From assembly GCF_036324505.1 (NCBI RefSeq), contig NC_086356.1:16417744-16481743 (forward strand): DNA of 64,000 bases, in the 5' to 3' direction. Both the position numbers and the translations under genes were made by a program. The notes under the pieces are model-generated. The model was not told the origin of the DNA. It worked only from the letters and a program-made list of their open reading frames with translations, and did not search any database. Position 1 is the first letter of the stretch, and the number at the start of each line of letters is the position of its first letter. Below are positions 1-11,890 of this stretch, piece by piece. Origin of the DNA: Eleginops maclovinus (lineage: Eukaryota; Chordata; Actinopteri; Perciformes; Eleginopidae).

Positions 1-3000
1 GCACCCGCGGGCTCAGCTGCAAGAACAAAGCCTGTGGGATTTCCCTCCGAAATGCTTCTTCCACGGCTGGCAGGAAAAGCAAGAAATGCGGGGTGGAGGT
101 GGTGAAAGTGATAATAGACAGTGAGGAGAGTGTCGGGAAGGAGGGTGGAGGAGGAGTCCTGGGCGGTGGCTCAGGTGGAGGAGTTCAGGTGTTTTCAGTG
201 AGTCACAAAGGAAGAGGAGCCACAGCCTCACAACTGGGCTTTGTTGAACTCGTCCCCACTGATACGGCTATAGCTACAGGAGACGGTGCCACCCTGCTAA
301 CTCGCATCAACCTGGGGCGCTGCTTCTTGCCCTCATGCAGGCAGGGTCAAAGGTCAAATCAGGGTGAGACAGAATCAGCTGTGGCTGGTTCAAAACAGTC
401 CTCCGACAGCCTCTGCGTTCACATTAAACAAGCGATTGAGTGTCGGAGTCGCGCAATGCCACTGACCTTGAAGAGCTCCGTGCTGGAGGGTCTGCAGGCC
501 TCCATTCAAGCCAAAGAGGAGCTGTGGAGTCTGGCCACGGAGTCTCCAGGCCCCCTGGTGCAGCGCGTAGCAAAAGACACCCTGGTGGTCAAGTGCCACA
601 CAGATTCCCAGCATCCTTTGGGGCTGCTGCATCTTACTGTAGGAGCAGGTGGACTGTCTGAGGTTAAGAGCGAGGGGAAGGGCAGAGAGCAGCACACAGT
701 GTGTCACTGCGCCTGTCAGGCCAGCAGCAGCAGGAGAGGTAAACCTGGTGCTGATGGAGGAAGTGGAGCATCCACCAACCCTCTTCCTCCGCCTCCCAGC
801 TCCCAGCCCTGCCTTCACTTCTACGCCTGTGTGTGTGCCTTTGCAAGTGATGAGAAACTGGCGACAGAGTTTGCTGCTTTCATCAACTACACCCCTAATG
901 GTACGGTAACTTAGCCAGGTTTCTTCTGTCAGGCACTTTAAAGGAATAGTTTGTAGGCAGGTGTCTGTAGAGATGTATCCATGCAATGATCAGCAATTCA
1001 ATATCGTTCATTCAGAGCAAAATAGTTTATTTAAAACCTATCCTAACCCTTTATTGTGAAATTCCAATTACACTTGTGTGTCAACATTTCAATCCGAGCG
1101 AGCCTTATTCCTAAACATTTAACAGGGCTTCATCATGAGAAATGTGGGACTTCAGGTTTTACATCACTAGGTCAATTCGTTTTTTGTTATGTCTGAAAGA
1201 GCACATTAATAAAATAGTCAAATCATACCTCAGTTGCATTTTGAAATTTGATATGAATCAAACAAATGTTAAAATGGGCGTATGATGTTGTTTCATGTGG
1301 CTGGCAGACCCCAAATTTAATTCAAAACAAATTTGCATTGTCTGGTATTAGCAAATATCACAAGCTTGTCCAAAAAACTGGATTTAATATCTTACCATAC
1401 TGTGATTTGTACCCAGGGATAATTCACAGAAAAGCTCTCGAAGTTGATTCATTTCCAAGATGATCTACAGAAAACCAAACTTGTACTACTCTGTCTATCT
1501 GTTTGTTATTCATCTGACAGACAAAGACAAACTAGCTTTACCCCTGTATCAAGTCTGTATACTGAGGTAAACAAATTGTCCCTCATGGCTCTACTCTCTG
1601 CAAGAAAGAACAAAAATAATAAGAATATTTTCCTTTTCATATTTTTGTTTGATATCAACTGTGCTTATAACTAATATTCTTTTTTATTTTCAGGTGTGCA
1701 GCAACACACCACCAGTAGACTCTTCAGTCTCAGTGAGAAGCCTCTGCAGCAGGTTGAACCCTTCATCTCTCATCATACAACAAAGAAGCTTTGCCTGGAT
1801 GATTCTCTCTCTGGTGCTTCACCACAATACCTCCTTTATATATAGTATCATCAGTCATTGATGCAGTATGATTCTCCAAAGCATTTTTGTCTGAATCTTC
1901 TCTGTCTTTCCCATCCAACCTGCGTTTCTTTAATGTCCTGCCTCTGTGTAGCCCCCTCAGTGGCCTCTCTCTCTGGGTTGGGGATGGAGGCAGTGTCAGC
2001 CCCCGGCCTGAGGAAAGCTGGTCAGAGGAAAGCCCCTGGTGCTGGGGGGCTGAAGGCTCCAGGTGCTGCCTGTCTGCACTTCCCCTCCCTGCCTTTTCAT
2101 CTTTCTGCTGCTTAAATCTGTTTTGTTAAAGAGCCTTACATCATCTTAGACATCTGTCTCTATCTTTATCATCCCCCCGTCTAATCCTACAGCACTAATC
2201 CTGATCTGCTGTTGAAAAGAACAGGGTTGCACTGTAGAGGAGCACATTTTAACATTTAATTAGAAAACATTTACAGGCCTTTTTAATTAAAGTTGACAGG
2301 CAAAAGCTTTAAAGTCTTTAAAGACTGAATATCTGGTTGGTGGGCAGTTCAGTGAGAAACAAAAAGAAGATAATGTTCAAGTGTTTTTTGTGATCTCCTA
2401 ATCTATGTGTTCTCATGTCTCAGGGAGTACGCAGGCTGTGGATGAGCGTACGGTGACGATGGGCTTCCAGCAGTGGCTTGCTAGCGTCACAGAGAGGATC
2501 CACCAGACAATGCACTTCCAGTTTGATGGTAAAGATGAAGCATTATTAGCACACTGCCTGTTTATGGATTGTTTCACCAATACAGCTCTGAAAACAATTA
2601 AGAGACCACTGCAGCATTATCAGTTTCTCTAGTTTTACTATTTATAGGTATGTGTTTGAGTTAAATGATTTATTTGTTTTATTATTTTATTCTATACAGT
2701 ACTGACAACATTTCTGTGTTTGAATTCAACAGAAAAATGGAATGGGTGCCATACATGTAGAGATAAAGATTTAAGAAAGGTTTGGAGTGGTCTCTTAATT
2801 TTTTTTCCGGAGCTGTATGTGTAAATAAATTGTATTTATTTGCTTTTTCACCAAGATTTAGATGTGATGATGCCACTATCATGGGTGAAGTCCCTTCCTT
2901 TGCCGTGGACCACCATGGGACCTAATTCTGGAAAAATATGTTAATTGCATCATGAAGTATTATACATACATATTATATTTGTCAGTTTAAAAACCAATTA

Positions 3001-4330
3001 TAGCAACTCAACAAAAGTTTCAGTTTGATTTGTCAAGAAGTGTTACCTATTGCATAGTCCTATACATAGTTTTAAAGGAGCTGCACATTTCTGGAGCTGT
3101 ATTTACCTGTGAATCTCCGCTAAACAAATGGCTTTTTGCACACAGTAAAAAGTTATTGTTGTTTTTCCAACAGGGAAACCTCAGCCTCTGGTGTACCTTG
3201 TCCCCCAGGAGTTCTTCAACGCTCTGCAGCATCGCCTGTCTCTGGGCTCCAAGAAGAGGAGGCTGCCCAACTTTACAACAGGTGAAACTAAACTATAATA
3301 AGGCTATTTTTATCATACCTGGACCTCTAAAGGTCCTCCAAGTGTTTGAGCTGCATCCTACACAGAGAAATTATCACTGTAAAAGTACTGTACTTAAGTT
3401 ACATTTTGAGATACTTGGTTGCCTAGGTTTTCAATTTTTTGTTTCTTTTTACTTCTACTGCAAAAAATCTCATCTAATCTTGATATATACGTTTCTTTTT
3501 TAAATATATAAAGCATCTGAAGTTCAAGTATTGACTTGGTTTCTCTCTTCCTATCTGTGTGAATGTCAGCGTTTGTGAGGAATGATGGGCTTCCTCTCGG
3601 CTCCTTCTCCAAGTACACCTGGCACATCACCAATCTCATGCAGGTCAAACGTATCTTTGACACCTCAGAGGTAAAAAATACAACTTCCCCCCTCCTCTCT
3701 TTTTGTCCCCCTGGCTTTTCCAATTTCATTTTTACTTTCTTAGTGAAACCTCTCTGATCTGTGTTGTCCTGCTGCCAAAAAGCAGAGAAGGTATGACATG
3801 CTAATATTGTTGAAACATTCAAATGTACAATCTTCTAACCTCTTTCCCATCAGCTGCCTCTGGAGCTCTCCCAGAGTTTTGTGAAAAACGCTGACGGCTC
3901 GTATTCACGTTTTCACTGCCCTGAGCCTCTGCCTGAACCAGAACTACCAGATGGATTCAGAACAGATCGCCCACAGGTTATACGACCGATGGAGCTCCGA
4001 ACCTTCCTCAAAGTTGGTAGGTTGCTTGTTTTCAGCCACTTTATAATACCATGAAGCAAGCAGTATATTTACACTGTTTTATGTATCTCTGCAGGACCAG
4101 CGGATCAGAAGGATGCCAGTCCGTTTGTGATCGAGTGGATCCCTGATGTCCTGCCTCGCTGTCAGATGGGAGAGCTCAGGATCAGCTTCGAATTTGGACA
4201 CCAGCAGAGCGGTCAACAGGAGAACGGTGACAAAACGAGTGTGGCAGAGAAGGGAGGTCGTAATAAATCAGAATCAACCCAACCCAAACTCTCAAAGGCT
4301 GCTGAAATCCTTCAGATGGTTGTGAAGTGA
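1..4330 (+). CDS. c2orf42: C2orf42 homologue, 3' eight exons (5' partial)
   Basis: Eight exons join to a 610-residue partial protein: <1-900, 1694-1813, 1961-2062, 2424-2528, 3174-3281, 3570-3670, 3854-4016, 4095-4330 (stop TGA). Every intron is GT-AG and the phases agree at all seven junctions; the coding length from base 3 is 1833, divisible by three. The protein follows human C2orf42 as I remember it: [12 protein letters not shown] near the start (part of a Cys-rich N-terminal zinc-binding segment), [76 protein letters not shown], and [12 protein letters not shown] followed by a GELRI-x-FE-x-GH block. About 35 N-terminal residues lie off the window. Exons 2 and 3 are the least conserved, and rest mainly on phase and on a local match ([10 protein letters not shown] versus human LRKSGLKKPV). 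The molecular function is not known to me. No clear AATAAA lies between the stop and the transposon at 4434. Confidence 0.95.
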
Positions 4331-4433
4331 CAGTAATCAGTGTCGAACCTGCAATAGTCCATTTTAACTGCCTCTCTGCGATGAAAAATATGGATTAATA
4401 TGATGCATTGACTTATATCTGACCTACCACATA
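4331..4433 (+). other. Start of c2orf42 3' UTR
   Basis: About 100 bases lie between the stop codon and the TA target site of the Tc1 copy that follows. No canonical poly(A) signal is visible here. Candidate AATAAA sites occur inside the transposon and at 5845-5850, so the transcript may run through the element. This is inference. Confidence 0.4.
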
Positions 4434-5417
4434 CAGTGGAGGAAATACGTATTTGATCCCCTGCCAATTGAGTTAGTTTGCCCACTTACAAAGACATGAA
4501 CAATCTGTCATTTTTATGGTAGGTTTATTTTAACAGATTATCAAAAATCCTGAAATGTAGATTAAAAAAAAGATATAAATTGATTTGCGTTTAATTAGGG
4601 GAAATAAGTATTTGATCCCCTTGATCCAACAAGAATTCTGGCTCCCACAGAGTGGTTAAATAAGTCCTCTCGCTTTCAGAAAGTACTCCTGATGTCAACT
4701 CTTTACCTGGATAAAAGACACCTGTCCACAGTCAATAAATCAGATTACAACCTCTCCACTGAGGGTTAGACCATAGACAGGTCTTGTGATTATGGTGGAA
4801 CTAATGTCTAGGCCACAGGGACAAGATTTTAGACCAGCACAAGGCTGGCATAGTAGACAAACCACCAGCAAGCAGCTTGGTGAGAAAGAGACAAGTGGTT
4901 TGATTATTAGAAGATAGAAGAAGCACAAGATGACCATCAATCGCCCTCGAATTGGGTCTCCTCCATCTAAGAAGGTGATGTGGTCAGATGAGACCAAAAT
5001 CCAGATCTTTGGCATCAACTCAACATGTCGTGTTTGGAGGAAGAGAAATGCTAGCTATTACCCCAAGAACACGTCCCCAGCATCAAGCATGGAGGTGGAA
5101 CATCATGCTTTGGGGGGGTTTCTCTGCTAAGGGGACAGGGCGATTTACCGCATCGAGGGGATGATGGGGGGGGCCATGTATCATAGAATATTGGCTGATA
5201 ACCTCCTTCCTCTAAAGCATGTTTTGCAAGGGGATCAAATACTTATTTCCCTTATTAATTTATATATTTTTTTAATGTATATTTCTAGATTTCTCACTGT
5301 GAAAATAAACCTGCCATAAGAATTGTGTTCATTAAAAAAATGACAGACTGTTCATTTCTTTGTAAGTGGGTAAACTAACTAAATTGGCAGGGGATCAAAT
5401 ACTTATTTCCTCCACTG
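4434..5417 (+). mobile_element. Internally deleted Tc1-like transposon (Passport-type ends)
   Basis: The copy starts CAGTGGAGGAAATACG and ends with the inverted match CTTATTTCCTCCACTG, flanked by TA on both sides (4432-4433 and 5418-5419). The terminal repeats agree for roughly 60 bases, and the motif around TATTTGATCCCC recurs subterminally near 4605-4620 and 5230-5250 in the IR/DR arrangement of Tc1 elements. Only 984 bp remain, against about 1.6 kb for a full copy. The interior keeps a block around the first catalytic Asp (VMWSDETKIQIFG, about 4975-5015) and ends shortly after an AsnLeuLeuPro-like segment. The region with the second Asp and the Glu is gone, and the N-terminal part is also shortened. 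It cannot encode an active transposase. Confidence 0.93.
4930..5130 (+). pseudogene. Tc1-like transposase fragment
   Basis: A 66-codon open stretch carries WSDETKIQIFGINST, the block around the first catalytic Asp of Tc1 transposases, then VWRKRN and a degraded ProLysAsnThr segment. Similarity continues past the stop in another frame (nucleotides near 5100-5200 match the family's glycine-rich region). The second Asp (DNDPKH block) and the Glu (ENLW block) are absent. It is a relic inside the 984-bp element, probably from two internal deletions. Confidence 0.85.
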
Positions 5418-6050
5418 TATATATTTATTTAATATTATGCAATGTGTGGATAATCATTTGCCATATCAATGACAGTATGATATTGATCAGCATTATTTTT
5501 AGACAAACTTTTCTGTTAACAACTCCTCATACTGCCTTTTCTACTCAATGCTAAGTATTCATTGAATCAAACTCACAGAAACTACAGAAAAGTTGAATAT
5601 TTTGGGAGAAATTGCTTCTTATTTAAACACAATAAGATGGATCATACAACCAGAGAAAAGTCAAACAAATAACTAGTACTTAAAATAAGACATTTTAATG
5701 AACATTCTAATATACTACAGATGAAAACGTTTCTTCAAATGGGAAAAGACATTCACTATTTCCTAACCTTTCCTTAAGGTTTAAAGACCTCCATTTAAAA
5801 AACCCCAAGGAAGATGTTTTTTCTTCTGTGTAAAGCATAAAGGAAATAAAACACATTTACTGGATAAAATGTCTCTTTATTGGTAAATAAACCTCGGCTT
5901 TGTTTGTAATGCTAAATAAAAAGTGGTTATAGAAAAAGGCTGTGTACCATACAGATATGTCATTACAATCATTGATGCAAGACATCATAAATTAGTTAAA
6001 AAAGGTGTTTTGATTGAGCTTTGCCTGAGTTTGCTAAAATCAAGATCACA
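5418..6050. other. AT-rich spacer, no gene seen
   Basis: No open frame here resembles a known protein. An AATAAA at 5845-5850 and further AATAAA words around 5885-5920 could serve as poly(A) signals on either strand, but nothing ties them to a transcript. Confidence 0.5.
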
Positions 6051-6059
6051 AGGTCAAGC

Positions 6060-6528
6060 ACTGGGCGCGAGGAAACAGCATTACGCATGCTCACAGCTGA
6101 TTGGCTGTTGCCCCGGCGCTCCAATTTGATTGGCTGTTCGCCAATTACCGATTTCCTATTACAAGACGTTAATTACTGCGGTCAACACTTAGATTATCGC
6201 CTACAAAAGCAGCATTTAATAATTGATTTTAAAAACATCGGTTTTACTAACCGCTGTACACTGTTATTACTTCCGGTAAATGTATCAGATTTGACGAGGA
6301 GTGGTTCTCCTGTATAACATGTTAATGTTAACTTTAGCTAGCTAGCTTTTCAGAGAAAAAGTTGCTTCCCACGTGTTTTTTTATTCAGAGGGCATGTTAC
6401 CACGGATGTATAACGATTTTGCCGGGTCCAAAAAAGATTTTCACGATCTTCAAATGAAAGCATCAGGAAAACGAGCACAGTGGATTTGGCTAGACCCGGC
6501 TGACAGCGCATACACAGGCGGATAACAG
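6060..6528 (+). promoter_or_regulatory. Possible CCAAT/ETS promoter with non-coding first exon
   Basis: The stretch holds ATTGG at 6100-6104 and 6129-6133, CCAAT at 6121-6125 and 6141-6145, an ETS-type ACTTCCGGT at 6269-6277 and an E-box CACGTG near 6371. It then runs through an unremarkable transcript-like segment to a good splice donor, AACAG|GTATGT, at 6528/6529. The combination resembles a TATA-less housekeeping promoter followed by a 5' UTR exon. I see no coding exon downstream that it would join. It could equally be degenerate repeat DNA. Confidence 0.3.
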
Positions 6529-6530
6529 GT

Positions 6531-9500
6531 ATGTACATTGCTGATTAAGTCACCTATTTCATAAGTGAATTATGTCAAGTTGTTATGTGTAAAGAAGCTG
6601 ATGTTTGTTTGGTTGTTTCGGCGATAGGTCCTCTGTATTGCCCACTTGAGGCTTTATGTTTTAGCAGTAAAGTTGATGTGTCTAATATTTCCCGCCCGTT
6701 TATTTGCTGACACTGAGTTGCATTGCATGATGTCATATTACACATTTGGGAAGAGATGTGAGTTGTTGCTGCTTTTTATCATTGTTATTTGTTATTTTAT
6801 TTTATCAAAAAGTGCCATTGCTTTTTATGGACGGACTTTCTTCTGTAATACTTTCCCAGTCTTTATGGGTTGATGACACATGTCCACCAGCAGAGGGAGA
6901 CATACGCCTTGTCTTTTCCTAACAGGGGGTTAGTTTAAAGCTTTTCTAGCAAACAGTGAAGAGGTGGAATCCTTTGAGAAAATCAATGTAGCCGGTGCCT
7001 TTATAAGACTCTGTGAAATCAACAAATATAGAAGAAAATTCAGCATTTATCTGCATTTCATAATTTGACTGGATCTGGCTTTCCTCCCTTCTGGGCATCA
7101 CAAAGCAGGAATTACACGCTTGCTTTGAGATTTATCACTAGAAACATCACACATGCTTCCAAAATGTGTCCAAATGTTCTTGAATTAATTAAGATTACAA
7201 GTTAATACCATGAGAACATTACGCCAAATGATATGCACTGCTCAAAAATAGCAGCTTGCACACTGTGTATCTACATCAGGGGTGTAGGCGTTTGAGAACA
7301 GTGCCAGCCCCCGGCCCTGTTCCTCCCTCACAGGCCCCCAGGACATCAGTGTTGAGTACAGCCTCTGCCTGCACAGGGGGCCCGGCTGCCAGACAGCTCT
7401 GAGCTACGCATTTAGCTGTTTATGTAGTCTGTCAGTCACAGCGATGCATCAATCCTCTGCTGGAAGGAAAAGCAAGCACATTGTGACTGGGAGACTTCCT
7501 CCGCCGCCTGAAAGATGTGTTACAGACAGAAGCAGAAAGGGCTTGAGAGTGGGGGGGGGGGGGGGGGGGAGTAAGAGAGAAGAAAAAATAGTGTTCAGAA
7601 AGCAGAAAAGTTTAATTTTGTGTTATGTGAAAGAATGTTGACTTCAGAGAGTAGGAGCCTAATCAAGATACACTATTATACTGAACTTTGGACAGAGATA
7701 CAGTTTTTGCTGATATTACAAAGGGCCACCTTTTTGGATTTGAGTTTGATTCAGGGGACTGCAATTGTGAGACGATTTCATTTAATATCACCCATTAAAC
7801 ACATCTGTTTAATTGAAATACCCTCAAAACGCACATTGTGCTGCTTCAAAGGTATTTACAAAAAACAAAAGCAAAAAAGTGACTGTAGATCTAGAAGCAT
7901 GATGTCACAAGTTTACTGCTGTAGCTGGTGAGCTCACTTACCCCTATTCAGTAAAAGAGATCCCTGACCTTCTTTTCTCTGTACTATTTTGTATACACCA
8001 CATGGCATGGCGTTGTTCAGTTTTGCACACCATTCAATAAAGTTATTAAAAATGAAAAGCACTTGGAGCTAGCTAGTGGCACTAGAGAAAACGTCAGGGG
8101 AGATCCAAAGTCTTCCATCTTTATCATCCTGGTAACATACATTTGCTGAGAAATATCGCTCTGAACCGAATGAATGCACCGACAGACATTGTAAAATGAG
8201 TTTGGTTAAGAGAGAGACAACATTTAGGTATGAAGCATCCTCACAACACCCCGTAATGAGGAATGTGACAAAGCTCATGGCCCAGACAACTCTGTCTCTC
8301 TTATCGCATGACTGAGTGTCAGCAACAGACAGCTCACTTCAGCTCTGTGGTCTGAAACAACTACTCAGATTTGAGTTCCCTTTTGCATGGCTATGGCTTC
8401 TTGCTTTGGCTTTGTATTGTACTCTGGAAGATACAAAGCTATTCCTGCTTTCATTTTAGTGGTTTGTTGTTGCAACATCCTCAGAAAAGAGTCCCTCACC
8501 TCATGTCAGCAGTGTAATGAGACTAAGGTCAGAAAGGCTACGTCAATCTGCACGCAATAAGTGGAGACCATGCTTTGTGTCTTTCAGCAGAATCTAAAAC
8601 ATTAAAAGGGGAAAAACCCTGAGGAAACGCCGATCATCAGTTACAGAGGTCAGCGTTTTCCGAGCCAAATGAACAAGGCAAAAACACATTATCTGAGCCT
8701 GCCTGGCACAGTCGCACATATTAGATATGCATACTCAGTGCACCTGCACTCAACAACACGCTCTAATAACATGCTGCCCTTTCGCTGTAAGACAGTGGGG
8801 AAGTAGACCTGCCAACAAGTCGTCCACCTGCCAACTGGAAGAGCTGGAGGCAGACGGACAGGACCTGTCAACACTTCTGTGATGACTGATGACAGACCGT
8901 GACGAGAAACATTTCTATATCCTCGATACAAACTCCACTCAGTCTGCCAACAGAGAGGCATGGCTGAGGCAGGACCAGAAAGAGAAAGAGATATAGAGAA
9001 AAAAAGATCACACTGACCCTTTACCCAAAGACCTCTGAACCCTGCCTATCAATCATTGAGTGAACCGACTAAATCCAAAGTCAATCTCCCGACAATCAAT
9101 ATCTCAATCCCCCAAACTGTCTTTAAAGATTGCCACTGACCGCACACCAGCCCGTATTGATAACCACGTTTTGGGAGGAATTAATCACCCCTGAAAGATG
9201 GATGACTTTGTGGAGGGACTCGATTTTTCTTTTTGCAATGTGTCAGTATCTTGTGTATCAGACCCTCAACCAAGTATCGATGTTTAGTACATAGGAGCGA
9301 ATTTTAATCACAGCTTCAGTAGATTTTGGCATTGAAGCTCTTCCTTGAGACTATATATCAGATCAGCCTTGGTGACTTCCTGATTTAAAGCTTACAGAAA
9401 GACTGATCGGTCAGATCTTGATTTTGATTTGACCGTTGCCATCAAATGGATACTGATCTATTTACCATATAAACAAGGATTGTATTGGGCTAGATTTGTA

Positions 9501-9770
9501 CTTGATTTTATGTTATTGCTTGAGCAAGCAACCCAGTGAAGTCAGTCCTGGACTAAAGAGATCATAAACTAGATTTGAGATGCGACTGGTACACTTTTAA
9601 TCTACTTGTTTAATTTAACCTGAAAGAAATCAACATTAGTGGATTTATTTATATAGCCCAATATGAGAATCTTTAGTTTGTGAGATTTGCATCCTCATAT
9701 TTCCTACACTGTAGTGGATGGAACATGTGGTTATTAGCATTGTCTTGCCGATTTCTTTGTAAAAGTTGTT
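6531..9770. other. Gene-free stretch
   Basis: No coding exon or complete mobile element is recognised. The only low-complexity feature is a G run at 7551-7569. GC-richer, less repetitive DNA at 7280-7540 and 8500-8960 has stop codons in all frames at normal spacing. Confidence 0.45.
7551..7569. repeat. Poly(G) run, 19 bases
   Basis: An uninterrupted run of 19 G. It could form a quadruplex and is prone to length errors in sequencing. Confidence 0.95.
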
Positions 9771-9772
9771 TT

Positions 9773-9995
9773 ACTTGGTGATGGGAAAATCCTTAAGGGC
9801 TTGGGAACTGGAAGGCCACCGGTTCAAGTCCCGGAAAGACCAAGTGCTACGAGATGTCCCTGAACAAGACACCGTTCCCTACGCTGCTCCCTGGGCTCTG
9901 CCCTTAATGCCAGCCCACTGCTCCTAACACTAGGATGGGTCAAATGCAGAATGTAAATATCCCCTCTGTGGTACATTTGAGTAGAAATGACAATT
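9773..9995 (+). mobile_element. Degenerate tRNA-derived SINE
   Basis: A tRNA-like B-box GGTTCAAGTCC lies at 9831-9841. The following body (AACAAGACACCG, CCCACTGCTCCTA, TAGGATGGGTCAAATGCAGA) matches the better-preserved copy at 25371-25731 in order. The 3' tail has decayed and the A-box is weak. No tRNA cloverleaf is intact, so this is not a tRNA gene. Confidence 0.75.
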
Positions 9996-11285
9996 TAAGT
10001 TACAGTACATATTTAGACTAAACTGAGGGGATTTGTAATTTCCACCTTTTACCTCCATCAGTATTCAGACAGATCCCATTTGGTGCAACTCAACCACTAC
10101 TTAAATCTTACTTAGTTCCCCATACAAGCCGTTCTGTACCATGTAAACAGCCCTCCTGTTTCTCTCACGCCTGCCTCAGCACTGCCCATGCTCATTTTTT
10201 CTCCTCTGCCTTCCTCCTGATTGTTGAGCTGAGCGGAGTCATCTTCAGATCCATCAGTGCAGAGTCATTGCCTGAGGAAACATGGGCCAATTATGGCCAT
10301 AAATAATAATGGGACAGCGCATCTGGCATGATGACTGATGGGCCTCTCTCACAGCTCATTTACATGCTTTTGTGTGGCCATCAGCAGCTCCGCTCTAATG
10401 TAATGCTCAGCAAATGAGCCTTTCACCGAAAATTGTACGACTTCAGGGTGGAGCGGTGGCACTAGGCTTGCACTAACATGGATCTGAAGGCAGGGAAAAG
10501 GGCTGATGAAATTGGATATATTTGCAGGAAGATAAGGGAGGTTTATTGTCCCTCTACATGTTGCCATACAAGCACAGACTTCCTGTCTTGTGCCTTGTCT
10601 GTGCATGTCTGTGTAAGAGAAGGAGAAGTCAATCCATCAGCATCAATTACGGCGACTTGGAGGGAGATTGATTGTGTCTGTGTGGTCATGTGACAAGCCA
10701 ACCTCCCACACTCGAACACACACTGCATATACCTTACATGCACCTGTCAGACACCTGCCCACTTAGCCTGTCTCCTTTAATGCCAGCCATGTCATTTCAT
10801 AATGAGCTCAGTGAAAAATGATAGTTAGTTTCGCAACAGAGATTGGTGGTCAGTTTTTAATTTCTTCCAGGTAGGTGTCAGCGGCGCTCGGGGAATCCTT
10901 AATCTGTCCTTTAGGTCGGTGGCTGCCTGGAGCCAGAGAACAAAAGGCTGCAGCATGCTGACGTGTGTCCCGCCAGCTGATAAGCCTGGTTGTTAATGGT
11001 GTTAGGGTAGATTTCATTACCCCCTCCAGACTGCTCTCATTAAATAAACATCCTCCTGTCACATCCCTCACCCTGCGAGAAGAGCAGTATGCGACGCAGG
11101 AGGGGCGAAGACGAGATGAGGCATGAGTAAAATAGACAATAAAGTGGAATGTTAATGGGGAAACTTGTCAATCAAAGTCAAATCAGTGGCAACATTTCAG
11201 TTGACATTCTTGCAGAATAGCTTGCAGGGCGGTTTAGCTGCCGGCGATGCTGCAGGCACGGCAATGCCAGGCTGCTGTCCAGACG
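9996..11285. other. Gene-free stretch
   Basis: No coding exon is recognised. The segment 10780-11110 has moderately high complexity and few repeats, and could be conserved non-coding DNA; this cannot be judged from one sequence. Confidence 0.4.
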
Positions 11286-11289
11286 CAAA

Positions 11290-11890
11290 TACTTTAACAG
11301 TATATTTAAAGGATCACCATGGAATTTGGTGCAGACAGTCATGATGCCCAGCCAACACCAACTATTGATTCCATGACGTTTCCCCTTGTGCCTCCACGTT
11401 TACATTTTAGTTTGCTATTGAAATATCTCCATACATTTTGGATGCAGTTCTGAGAAAATCAAAGTGTCTACAGGTCTTCAGATGTGCTTCTGCATAGTTT
11501 ATAAATTGCTTTCAGTGAGTCGGCATTGGTTGGATCTGAGGAATTCATGTTGGAAAATAAAGATAATTGGGGGGGGTGTAGCAGGCCTCTGCAGACCAAT
11601 GGCTGGAGGCTACATTAGCCACCAGGTTTTTGCCAAAGCAGACGAATGCACAGAATACAAAATATAATGTCTCTGTATATCTGCATTGATTTAAAATAAA
11701 GGAAACCATGCATTAGGAGACAATATTATACAGGGGTAATCATTTGAGCTCAGTGCTACCATCAGGTCAAAATATGTTTGTTTCTGTATTTCTGCAAAAC
11801 TGTGTTGTGTTTAGCGCTAGTTGTAGCATGCTAACATTGTAAACTAACATCTGCTTATCTGCAGTATGAGCATCAGCATGTATCCCTGTA
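11290..11890 (+). repeat. Degenerate teleost interspersed repeat (ATTTGGTGCAGACA type)
   Basis: The segment starts GGATCACCATGGAATTTGGTG, continues with CAGACAGTCATGATGCCCAG, and later has a GCATGCTAACATTGTAAACT stretch at about 11827. I recognise this order from a repeat common in teleost genomes, in which a 'catgaaatttggtacagacattcatg' part precedes a 'gttagcatgctaac' part. Related fragments occur at 49630-49885, 58365-58455, 19040-19130 and perhaps 20286-20420. Its superfamily is not clear from the sequence. Confidence 0.55.

Noticed and set aside
390..986. A 198-codon minus-strand frame
   Set aside because: Antisense shadow of the first c2orf42 exon, which is supported by strong protein similarity on the plus strand.
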